From: an uncultured Lachnospiraceae bacterium
Lineage (GTDB): Bacteria > Bacillota > Clostridia > Lachnospirales > Lachnospiraceae
Length of the DNA stretch: 36,567 nt
Assembly: GCA_944380605.1 (NCBI GenBank)
Contig: CALWIA010000020.1
Span: 1 to 36,567, forward strand
Direction: 5' to 3'
Numbering within the stretch: the first letter of the stretch is position 1; every line of letters begins with the position of its first letter. The notes beneath the pieces are model-generated. The model was not told the origin of the DNA and searched no databases. It saw nothing but the letters and a program-made list of their open reading frames with translations. A program made the translations under genes and the position numbers. Below, piece by piece: positions 23,568-31,164 of the stretch.

Positions 23568-24570
23568 AAAACAGGTGACGGTGGTGATCCCCAACTACAA
23601 TGGCCTGCGGTTCCTGGAGCCCTGCATGGAGGCGCTTCAAAAGCAGAACTGCCGGGACTTTCAGGTGCTGATGGTGGACAACGGCTCTGCGGACGGCAGC
23701 GTGGAGTGGCTGAAGGAACGGCAGATCCCAACGCTGTTTCTTCCGGAAAACACCGGGTTTTCCGGCGCCGTCAACCGGGGCATCCAGGCGGCGGATACGC
23801 CCTATGTGCTGCTTTTGAACAACGACACGGAGCCGGAGCCGGACTTTGTAGGGCGGCTTCTGGAAGCCATTCAGCAGTCGGACCGGATTTTTGCCGTCAG
23901 CAGCAAGATGATCCAGCTGTACCATCCGGAACTTATGGACGACGCGGGAGATATGTACAGCCTGTTCGGCTGGGCGTACCAGCGGGGCGTGGGCAGAAGC
24001 AGCCGCGGATACCGGCGGCCCTGTCCGGTGTTTTCCGCCTGCGCGGGAGCGGCCATTTACCGGAAATCGGTGTTTGAAGAGATGGGATATTTTGACGAAC
24101 GGCATTTTGCCTATCTGGAAGACATCGACGTCTGCTACCGGGCCAAGCTGTACGGCTACCGCAGCCGGTACTGTCCCGGCGCCGTGGTGCGCCATGTGGG
24201 CAGCGGCACCAGCGCCGGCGGTTTCCGCTATAACAGCTTCAAGGTGAAGCTGGCGGCCCGCAACAGCCTGTACCTGATCTATAAAAACATGCCTCTGGCG
24301 CAGATTCTGGTCAACAGCCCGTTTCTGGCCCTTGGGATTGCCCTGAAATACGGATTTTTCCGGAAGCTGGGGTTCGGAGGCGACTATCTGGTCGGCTTAA
24401 AAGAGGGATTTTCTACCCTTGGGGCCTGCCGGAAAGTGCCGTTTTCCTTCCGGCGGCTGCCCCGGTATCTGGCGGCGGAGGGGGAAATGATCTGGGGCAC
24501 CTGCCTCTATGTCTTCGAATTTTCCGTCCGCCAGTTAGGAAAAGTTTCCAAGAAATTAAGAGTTTTTTAA
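23551..24570 (+). CDS. GT2 glycosyltransferase, WbbL/rhamnosyltransferase-like
   Basis: The product is 339 residues. The ATG lies inside the end of the previous gene after an AAGGAG site. One GT-A domain is present: VTVVIPNYNGLRFLEPCM, MVDNGSADGSVEWL, PENTGFSGAVNRGI, LLLNNDTEPEPDF and, further on, AYLEDIDVCYRAKLYG and the acceptor-side HVGSGTS. The C-terminal ~90 residues contain an amphipathic or weak membrane region (YLIYKNMPLAQILVNSPFLALGIALKYG) like those of lipid-linked-oligosaccharide transferases. It is the last of the three GT2 genes; a new promoter follows it. Donor and acceptor are unknown, and the rhamnosyl assignment is a family tendency only. Confidence 0.88.
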   Translation: MGRENKKQVTVVIPNYNGLRFLEPCMEALQKQNCRDFQVLMVDNGSADGSVEWLKERQIPTLFLPENTGFSGAVNRGIQAADTPYVLLLNNDTEPEPDFVGRLLEAIQQSDRIFAVSSKMIQLYHPELMDDAGDMYSLFGWAYQRGVGRSSRGYRRPCPVFSACAGAAIYRKSVFEEMGYFDERHFAYLEDIDVCYRAKLYGYRSRYCPGAVVRHVGSGTSAGGFRYNSFKVKLAARNSLYLIYKNMPLAQILVNSPFLALGIALKYGFFRKLGFGGDYLVGLKEGFSTLGACRKVPFSFRRLPRYLAAEGEMIWGTCLYVFEFSVRQLGKVSKKLRVF

Positions 24571-24599
24571 TGTTCATGGGATTTATTTTCATGTATAAT
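24571..24599 (+). promoter_or_regulatory. Candidate promoter of the polyprenyl-phosphate transferase gene
   Basis: TGTTCA (24571-24576) and a perfect TATAAT (24594-24599) are 17 bases apart, 42 bases before the ATG at 24641. The initiating transferase may thus be expressed separately from the sugar-modifying genes upstream. Confidence 0.5.
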
Positions 24600-24640
24600 G
24601 GACGGAGCATAGATTCACATTAATTCCAAGGTGAAAGAGT

Positions 24641-26059
24641 ATGATAAAGAGCAATCAGCAAAAACTGAACCGGCTGCATGTGGCGCTGGACGCGATGGTC
24701 ATTGCTGTTTCCTATGTGATCGCGTGGGCCATGCTGCTTTTAGGCAACCGGCTGTTCAGTCCGGGCACACAGGTGCTGCCTCCGCGGTACTACTTTGTGC
24801 TGCTGGCGGCGATTCTTCCTCTGTATCTGATTCTGTACGCCTTTTTTCATTTGTATACACCCAAGCGGGTGCAGCAGAGACGGTATGAATTTGCCAATAT
24901 CTGCAAGGCCAATCTCATCGGCCTGCTGATCCTGACCATGGGTCTGTTCCTTTTGCGGGACAACCCCTACTACGCGGAATTTTCCAGAAGAATCCTGTTC
25001 TATTTCGCGGCGGTCAACATCGCGGCCCAGACGCTGGAGCGGGGACTGATCCGGGCGGTGCTGCGGTCCATGCGCGCCAGAGGCTACAACCAGAAGCACA
25101 TCGTCCTCATCGGCTACAGCCGGGCGGCGGAAGGGTTTATCGACCGGGTCCAGGCCAATCCGGAGTGGGGCTACCAGGTCCGGGGCATCTTAGACGACGC
25201 GTCCCAGTGGGGGCGGGAGTACAAAGGCGTCCGGGTCATCGGGACTTTAAAGGATCTGGAAGGAATTCTGGCGCTGAATACGCTGGACGAGATTGCCATT
25301 ACTTTAAGCATCGGCGAGTACGCCAAACTGGAACGGATTGTGGCCGCCTGTGAGAAATCCGGCGTCCACACCAAATTTATTCCGGACTACAACAATGTGA
25401 TTCCCACAAGGCCGTATACAGAGGATCTGCAGGGGCTGCCGGTGATCAACATCCGCCATGTCCCCTTGAACGACCCGCTGAACCGCACCATGAAGCGGGC
25501 GGTGGACATATTCGGCGCGCTGGTGGGAATTGTCCTGTTTTCGCCGGTTATGGCGCTGACGGCGCTGGCCATTAAGCTGACGTCTCCGGGGCCGCTGATT
25601 TACAGCCAGGAGCGGGTGGGGCTGCACAACCGCCCGTTTAAAATGTATAAATTCCGCTCTATGGAGGTGCAGGCGCCGGCGGCGGAGAAGGAAAAGTGGA
25701 CTACGCCCCACGACCCGCGGGTGACGCCCATCGGGCGGTTTATCCGCAAGACCAGCATCGACGAAACCCCGCAGTTTTTCAATGTACTGAAAGGGGACAT
25801 GAGTCTGGTGGGCCCCCGGCCGGAACGGCCGTTTTTTGTGGAGCGGTTTAAAGAAGAGATCCCCCGCTACATGATCAAGCACCAGGTGCGGCCGGGCATG
25901 ACCGGCTGGGCCCAGGTCAACGGATACCGGGGCGATACTTCCATTACCAAGCGGATCGAACACGATCTGTACTACATCGAAAACTGGACCCTTGGATGGG
26001 ATTTCAAGATTTTGTTTCTCACGTTTTTCAAGGGATTTATCAATAAGAACGCATACTGA
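24641..26059 (+). CDS. Undecaprenyl-phosphate sugar-1-phosphate transferase (WcaJ/CpsE-like)
   Basis: The product is 472 residues, with AAGGTG seven bases upstream. It starts the polysaccharide repeat unit by moving a sugar-1-phosphate from a nucleotide sugar onto undecaprenyl phosphate. The N-terminal half has about four membrane helices (MVIAVSYVIAWAMLLLG, FVLLAAILPLYLILYAFFHLY, LIGLLILTMGLFLL, ILFYFAAVNIAAQ) and a Rossmann-like domain at ~150-260. The C-terminal ~200 residues are the catalytic bacterial sugar transferase domain: KRAVDIFGALVGIVLFSP (reentrant helix), YSQERVGLHNRPFKMYKFRSM, RKTSIDETPQFFNVLKGDMS, VGPRPE, and RPGMTGWAQVNGYRGDT. All conserved motifs are intact, so it should be active. 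The first sugar (Glc, Gal or similar) is not determined. Confidence 0.93.
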   Translation: MIKSNQQKLNRLHVALDAMVIAVSYVIAWAMLLLGNRLFSPGTQVLPPRYYFVLLAAILPLYLILYAFFHLYTPKRVQQRRYEFANICKANLIGLLILTMGLFLLRDNPYYAEFSRRILFYFAAVNIAAQTLERGLIRAVLRSMRARGYNQKHIVLIGYSRAAEGFIDRVQANPEWGYQVRGILDDASQWGREYKGVRVIGTLKDLEGILALNTLDEIAITLSIGEYAKLERIVAACEKSGVHTKFIPDYNNVIPTRPYTEDLQGLPVINIRHVPLNDPLNRTMKRAVDIFGALVGIVLFSPVMALTALAIKLTSPGPLIYSQERVGLHNRPFKMYKFRSMEVQAPAAEKEKWTTPHDPRVTPIGRFIRKTSIDETPQFFNVLKGDMSLVGPRPERPFFVERFKEEIPRYMIKHQVRPGMTGWAQVNGYRGDTSITKRIEHDLYYIENWTLGWDFKILFLTFFKGFINKNAY

Positions 26060-26086
26060 CGGCAGTCAGCAGTACGAGGTTAAAGC

Positions 26087-28162
26087 ATGAGTTTGGGATT
26101 TGACGACGAACAGGAACAGGAGCGGGTCCGCGGAAGGAGCCGGCGCAGGCCGGATCTGCAGGCGGGGACGCCGTCCGGCCATGAAGAAGGCGCGTCCGAC
26201 GGCATCCGCCGGGTGCGGCAGGCCAGGGAACGGGCCAGAGAAGAAGGACTGACGGAGCAGGAGGACGTGCCCGCCGGTTCCGGCATTTTCGCAGACCGGG
26301 AGTCCCGGCCGGCGCGGACGGGAGCGGAGCATCATTCGGGCACCCGGCCGGAGACGGCGGCCCATGACCGGGAACTGCGCAGCCGGAGGCAGACGCCCCG
26401 GCAGGAGCACCGCGGCAGCCACAGGGAACAGTGGCGGCTGGAGCAGGAAAAGAAAAAGAAGACCCGGCGGCGGATCATCGCCATGGTCATCGCGGAGTGC
26501 TTTACCCTGCTTCTGATTTTCGGCTATGGATATTACGCCAGGCATCTGAATCTGATTCAGGGGCCGGAAGTGAATAAAGACAACGTGATCAACGAGGATC
26601 TGCAGGTGGAAGACCTGCAGAAGATGGAAGGCTACTGGATGATCGCCGTATTCGGCGTGGACAGCCGGGACGGCAACGTGGGAGCCGGCGTGCAGTCGGA
26701 CGTCAACATGATCTGCTGCATCAACCAGGATACCGGCGAGATCCGCCTGGTGTCCCTGTACCGGGATACGTACTTAAATACCAGCGACAGCGGCCGCTAC
26801 AGCAAGTTCAACGAGGCCTACGCCAGAGGCGGTCCGGAACAGGCCCTGAAATTCCTCAACAAGAACCTGGATCTGAATATTACGGACTACATCACCTTCA
26901 GCTGGAAGGCGGTGGCGGAGGCCATTCACATTCTGGGCGGCGTGGACGTGGAGATCACCAAGGCCGAATACCGCTATATCAACAGCTTTATTACGGAAAC
27001 GGTGGAATCCACCGGCATCGGCTCCCATCAGCTGGACGGCCCCGGCATGCACCATCTGGACGGCGTCCAGGCGGTGGCCTACGGACGGCTCCGCCTGATG
27101 GACAGCGACTATGCCCGTACGGAGCGGCAGAGAAAGATCATCGAGCTGGCGTTCGCCAAGGCGAAAGAAGCGGACTACGCCACGCTGAACAACGTGCTGG
27201 TGACGGTGCTGCCTCAGGTTTCCCACAACCTAGATTTTGGGGACCTGACCAATGTGGCGCTGAATATCAGTAAATACCATATCGGCGAGACCCAGGGATT
27301 CCCCACGGAGCGGTCTGACGCCAACATGGGCAGCAAGGGCCTGTGCGTCATTCCCCGGACCCTGGTGTCCAATGTGAGCCAGCTGCACACGTTTTTGTTC
27401 GGCGATGAGAATTATCAGCCCACCAGCACGGTGCAGCAGATCAGCGACAAGATCCTTTCGGATGTCAGCAATTATTCCGGAGGAAGAAATACCGGCACGG
27501 TGACCAGTACCACCGCGGCCCAGACGGCGGAGGAGACGCCGGAAGAGTCCGGAAGCGGAGAAGGGGAGACGGATGCGGACGGAAACCGGATTCCGGAGAC
27601 CGACGCGGACGGCAATCCCATTCGGGAGACCGACGCCAATGGAAATCTGATTCTGGAAACGGATGCAGATGGAAACCTGATTCTGGAAACCGATGATTCC
27701 GGCAGCGTTCTGATACCTTCGTATCCGGGCATCGGGGAAACCGACGCGGACGGCAATCTGGTGGACGGTCCCGACGACTGGGAAGAGCCGGAATCCTACG
27801 GCCCCGGCTATACCGGGCAGAATGGGCCCGGACAGACCCGGCCCACCGGCCCCGGTACGGAAACCTCTGCCGCAGGGGCGGATACGCCTTCCGGCCCCGG
27901 CAGCAGCACCCAGACCGGTCCTTCCGGCCCCGGCGGCAATACGCCGTCGGAGACTACCGCCGCGTCTCCGGGAACGGGACGGGAACCCACCGAGGAAAGC
28001 ACCTATGGTCCCGGCGGCAGCACGGGGCAGCAGCCCTCTCAGACGCCGGTGCAGCCCACCTCGGCGGCATCGCCCGCAGAGGAATCGGCTCCGTCTGTGC
28101 CTTCCGGCCCCGGTACGGTTCTGCCGGAAGCCGCGGCAGGTCCCGGCGCGGCAGCCGGATGA
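26087..28162 (+). CDS. LytR-CpsA-Psr (LCP) family protein with acidic repeat tail
   Basis: The 691-residue product lies 27 bases after the transferase gene. LCP enzymes attach lipid-linked polysaccharide to peptidoglycan, which fits this locus. Residues 1-~125 are a long, Arg/Glu-rich cytoplasmic part, unusual in length. One TM (RIIAMVIAECFTLLLIFGYGYYA) anchors it. The LCP catalytic domain at ~185-375 has FGVDSRDG, SDVNMICCINQDTGEIRLVSLYRDTYL, NEAYARGG, LGGVDVEI, HLDGVQAVAYGRLR and DYARTERQRKII, with the expected Arg and Asp residues. After it come decapeptide repeats of the ETDADGN type (27566-27715) and a ~150-residue Gly-Pro-Gly/Thr/Ser-rich low-complexity tail, probably a wall-spanning spacer. 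A terminator follows the gene. Confidence 0.9.
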   Translation: MSLGFDDEQEQERVRGRSRRRPDLQAGTPSGHEEGASDGIRRVRQARERAREEGLTEQEDVPAGSGIFADRESRPARTGAEHHSGTRPETAAHDRELRSRRQTPRQEHRGSHREQWRLEQEKKKKTRRRIIAMVIAECFTLLLIFGYGYYARHLNLIQGPEVNKDNVINEDLQVEDLQKMEGYWMIAVFGVDSRDGNVGAGVQSDVNMICCINQDTGEIRLVSLYRDTYLNTSDSGRYSKFNEAYARGGPEQALKFLNKNLDLNITDYITFSWKAVAEAIHILGGVDVEITKAEYRYINSFITETVESTGIGSHQLDGPGMHHLDGVQAVAYGRLRLMDSDYARTERQRKIIELAFAKAKEADYATLNNVLVTVLPQVSHNLDFGDLTNVALNISKYHIGETQGFPTERSDANMGSKGLCVIPRTLVSNVSQLHTFLFGDENYQPTSTVQQISDKILSDVSNYSGGRNTGTVTSTTAAQTAEETPEESGSGEGETDADGNRIPETDADGNPIRETDANGNLILETDADGNLILETDDSGSVLIPSYPGIGETDADGNLVDGPDDWEEPESYGPGYTGQNGPGQTRPTGPGTETSAAGADTPSGPGSSTQTGPSGPGGNTPSETTAASPGTGREPTEESTYGPGGSTGQQPSQTPVQPTSAASPAEESAPSVPSGPGTVLPEAAAGPGAAAG
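27566..27715 (+). repeat. 30-bp tandem repeats encoding ETDADGN-type decapeptides
   Basis: Four 30-base units (27566, 27596, 27626, 27656) encode ETDADGNRIP, ETDADGNPIR, ETDANGNLIL and ETDADGNLIL. A fifth degenerate unit follows, and one more copy (ETDADGNLV) starts at about 27739. The D-x-D-x-N spacing recalls calcium-binding loops of dockerin or EF-hand type; calcium binding is inferred only. Confidence 0.85.
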
Positions 28163-28176
28163 ATGACGCGATCATA

Positions 28177-28198
28177 AGCCCGCTGACTGCGGGCTTTT
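28177..28198 (+). terminator. Rho-independent terminator after the LCP gene
   Basis: AGCCCGC (28177-28183) pairs with GCGGGCT (28189-28195) around a 5-base loop and runs into TTTT. It closes the polysaccharide locus. Confidence 0.8.
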
Positions 28199-28283
28199 CC
28201 GCTATAGACAGCCGGGTTTCACAATTCTGACACAAAACCCTGTTATAGTGTAGAAAAAGCAGATACAGAAAGGGGATATTGCC

Positions 28284-29798
28284 ATGTGTGACGCATACAG
28301 CGGAGAAGAATCCGGAAACCGCCGGATTCCCGATGAAAATAAAACCGAAATGACGCAGACGCCCAACTTTATTATGAGAGATCCGGAGGAGCCGGCGCAG
28401 CAGGCCCAGGAGCCGCAGCGGACCGAGCCGGTATACCAGGCTCAGGAGCCGCAGCAGGCAGAACCGGTGCAGCAGGCCCAGGAGCCGCAGCAGGCCCAGC
28501 CGCCGTATCCGGCTGCCGCGCCGGTATATCAGGAGCCGCGCCGGAAGAAAAAGAAGTCCGGCGGGTACGGACGGAAAGCGGCGGGTATTGTGGCTGCCGC
28601 CCTGCTGTTCGGCGTGGTGGCCGGCGGAACCATGGCCGGCGTCAATATGTTGGCGGACGCGGTTACAGAAGAGACCTATCCCCAGGTGAAGCAGGCGGGC
28701 AGCGATTCCGCCGCGGAAGGGAGCCAGGAAGCTCCGGCAGCCGGGGAAACGGAGGCCGCCCAGAAGCCGCTGCCGGTTCCGGCTCTGGATGTGTCTCAGA
28801 TTGTGGAAGAGGCCATGCCTTCGGTAGTGGCCATCAACAATACCATGCTGTACCAGAGCCGGGACTGGTTTGGATTCAGCCAGACCTATGAAGTGCCCAG
28901 CAGCGGCTCCGGCATCATCATCGGGCAGAACGACAAGGAACTGCTCATTGTCACCAACAATCACGTCATCGAGGATTCGGAAGAACTGTCGGTGGTGTTT
29001 ATCGACGAGACTTCCGCGGACGCGGAGGTCCGGGGAACCAATGAGGAAAATGATCTGGCGGTGATCGCGGTGCCTTTAAGCGGCGTTTCCGAATCCACCT
29101 TAAGCCAGATTTCCATAGCCCGCATGGGCAATTCCGATGAACTGAAGGTGGGCCAGGGCGTAGTGGCCATCGGCAACGCTCTGGGATACGGCCAGTCGGT
29201 AACGGTGGGCTATGTCAGCGCCCTGAACCGGGAAGTGACCACCGACGGCGCCACCACCCGGAACCTGCTGCAGACCGACGCGGCCATCAACCCCGGCAAC
29301 AGCGGCGGTGCGCTGCTGAATATGCAGGGAGAGGTGATCGGCATCAACGCGGCCAAGTATTCTTCCACCGATGTGGAAGGCATGGGCTACGCCATTCCGG
29401 TTTCCGAGGTGCAGGACATCATCGATTCCCTGATGACCATGCGCAGCGAGACGGTGGACGAGGATGAACAGGGCTATCTGGGCATCCAGGGCCTGACGGT
29501 GGACAGCAGCATGGTCAGCCAGCTGGGCATGCCCGGCGGCGTCTTCGTGTACGGTATCATCGAGGATGGGGCGGCGTCCCGTTCCGATCTGCGCGCCAAG
29601 GATATCATCACCAAGTTTGACGGCTACAGTGTCCGCACCATGGAAGACCTGCAGAATCTGCTGCAGCGCTATCGCCAGGGCGAGACGGTGGAACTGACGG
29701 TGCAGCGCCTGGAAAACGGCGAGTACACCGAAAAGACGGTTTCCATCGTCCTGGGCGCCAAGGCGGAAGTGGGACAGGGCACGGAAGCCGCGGAATAG
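28284..29798 (+). CDS. HtrA/DegP-like membrane-anchored serine protease
   Basis: The product is 504 residues, with AAAGGGG eight bases before the ATG. A ~95-residue cytoplasmic segment with Gln-Glu-Pro-rich repeats (QAQEPQQAEPVQ) precedes one TM helix (AAGIVAAALLFGVVAGGTMAGVN). The trypsin-like domain has an intact triad: His227 (TNNHVIED), Asp257 (ENDLAVIAV) and Ser340 (NPGNSGGALL). A single PDZ domain fills ~395-490 (YLGIQG, GGVFVYGIIEDGAA, DIITKFDGYSV). It degrades or refolds damaged exported proteins outside the membrane. A TATAGT at 28244-28249 may be its -10, but no good -35 is visible. Only 16 bases separate it from the clpX-like gene, so the two are probably co-transcribed as a quality-control pair. 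Confidence 0.93.
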   Translation: MCDAYSGEESGNRRIPDENKTEMTQTPNFIMRDPEEPAQQAQEPQRTEPVYQAQEPQQAEPVQQAQEPQQAQPPYPAAAPVYQEPRRKKKKSGGYGRKAAGIVAAALLFGVVAGGTMAGVNMLADAVTEETYPQVKQAGSDSAAEGSQEAPAAGETEAAQKPLPVPALDVSQIVEEAMPSVVAINNTMLYQSRDWFGFSQTYEVPSSGSGIIIGQNDKELLIVTNNHVIEDSEELSVVFIDETSADAEVRGTNEENDLAVIAVPLSGVSESTLSQISIARMGNSDELKVGQGVVAIGNALGYGQSVTVGYVSALNREVTTDGATTRNLLQTDAAINPGNSGGALLNMQGEVIGINAAKYSSTDVEGMGYAIPVSEVQDIIDSLMTMRSETVDEDEQGYLGIQGLTVDSSMVSQLGMPGGVFVYGIIEDGAASRSDLRAKDIITKFDGYSVRTMEDLQNLLQRYRQGETVELTVQRLENGEYTEKTVSIVLGAKAEVGQGTEAAE

Positions 29799-29814
29799 AC
29801 AAAGGAGTATGGGA

Positions 29815-31164
29815 GTGAACGAAAAGGACACAAACGGCTCCGGCTCCGGAAACGGGCCGGAGGACAAATATGAGAAGATCTGTTACCTGTGCCGCAGGCC
29901 GGAGAGCAAAGCAGGCCCTATGATTACTATGCCCGGCGGCATGTGCCTCTGCCGGGACTGCCTGCAGAACGGAGTCAATTCCATTGCTTCCGGGGACATG
30001 CGCTGGCCCGGCGGCCTGGAGGGACTGAACTTCATGAACCTGGGGGAAGAGAAGGTTCCGCAGAAGCAGCAGATCAAAAAGAAGGAACAGACGCCGGCGC
30101 CGGACTGGCATCAGGTGCCGCCGCCCCACAAGATCAAAGCCCAGCTGGACCAGTACGTCATCGGCCAGGAAAAGGCCAAGAAGGTGATTTCCGTAGCGGT
30201 GTACAATCACTACAAGCGGATTTCCGACGCGGCGGCCGCGGATGAGGACGTACGGATTGAAAAGTCCAACATTCTGCTGATCGGTCCTACGGGAAGCGGC
30301 AAGACCTATCTGGTCCGCACCCTGGCCCGGCTGCTGGACGTGCCGCTGGCCATTGCCGACGCCACGTCTCTGACGGAGGCCGGCTACATCGGCGACGACA
30401 TCGAAAGCGTGGTGTCCAAGCTTCTGCTGGCGGCGGACAACGACGTGGAGCGGGCGCAGCGGGGCATTATCTTTATCGACGAGATCGACAAAATCGCCAA
30501 GAAAAAGGAGACCACCACCCGGGATGTCAGCGGCGAATCGGTACAGCAGGAGCTGCTGAAGCTGCTGGAAGGCAGCCAGGTGGAGGTGCCGGTGGGCACT
30601 GGACAGAAAAATGCCCTTACGCCTATGGCCACGGTGAATACGGACAACATCCTGTTTATCTGCGGAGGCGCGTTCCCGGATCTGGAAGGAATTATCAAAG
30701 AACGGCTGAGTCGGAAATCCTCCATGGGGTTCCAGTCCCAGCTGCGGGATGCCTTTGACGAGGATCCCGATCTGCTTTCCCGGGTGACCACCGAGGACCT
30801 GAGGGCCTTCGGCATGATACCGGAGTTCCTGGGCCGGATGCCGGTGGTGGTGGCTTTCCAGAAACTGACGGAAGCTATGCTGGTGGACATCCTCCAGAAG
30901 CCCAAAAACGCCATTGTCAAACAGTATGTGAAGCTGCTGGCCATGGACGAGGTGAAGCTGGTCTTTGAGGAAGGGGCACTGCAGTGGATCGCCAGGGAAG
31001 CGGCGGCGCGGGAGACGGGAGCCCGGGCCCTGCGGGCGATTATGGAAGAATTTATGCTGGATATCATGTATGAGGTGCCCAAGGATCCAGGCATCGGCAC
31101 CGTGGTAATCACCCGGAATTACCTGGAAAAAAAGGGCGGTCCCCGGATTGAGATGCGGGGCTAG
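29815..31164 (+). CDS. clpX: Divergent ClpX paralogue (AAA+ unfoldase with N-terminal zinc finger)
   Basis: I start at GTG 29815, seven bases after AAGGAG (29802-29807); the ATG six bases upstream is too close to that site. The product is 449 residues. A four-Cys zinc-binding domain (CYLC, CLCRDC) is at ~20-50. The AAA+ core follows: Walker A GPTGSGKT at 157-164, DATSLTEAGYIGDD, Walker B IIFIDEIDKIAKKK, the sensor region NILFICGGAFPDLE, and ETGARALRAIMEE at the end. Two loops depart from standard ClpX: the RKH substrate loop is replaced by QKNALTP, and the ClpP-binding IGF loop reads MGF. No clpP is adjacent. It may thus be a second ClpX with different substrates. Its stop shares the palindrome CTAG with the stop of the converging protease gene. 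Confidence 0.88.
   Translation: MNEKDTNGSGSGNGPEDKYEKICYLCRRPESKAGPMITMPGGMCLCRDCLQNGVNSIASGDMRWPGGLEGLNFMNLGEEKVPQKQQIKKKEQTPAPDWHQVPPPHKIKAQLDQYVIGQEKAKKVISVAVYNHYKRISDAAAADEDVRIEKSNILLIGPTGSGKTYLVRTLARLLDVPLAIADATSLTEAGYIGDDIESVVSKLLLAADNDVERAQRGIIFIDEIDKIAKKKETTTRDVSGESVQQELLKLLEGSQVEVPVGTGQKNALTPMATVNTDNILFICGGAFPDLEGIIKERLSRKSSMGFQSQLRDAFDEDPDLLSRVTTEDLRAFGMIPEFLGRMPVVVAFQKLTEAMLVDILQKPKNAIVKQYVKLLAMDEVKLVFEEGALQWIAREAAARETGARALRAIMEEFMLDIMYEVPKDPGIGTVVITRNYLEKKGGPRIEMRG

Noticed and set aside
21282..23594. A 770-codon open frame on the minus strand
   Set aside because: It lies exactly opposite the tandem GT2 gene, has no family motifs or ribosome binding site, and is the usual antisense shadow in GC-rich coding DNA.
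27566..27715. A CRISPR-like array
   Set aside because: The 30-bp repeats are in frame, have no spacers and encode a decapeptide within the LCP gene.
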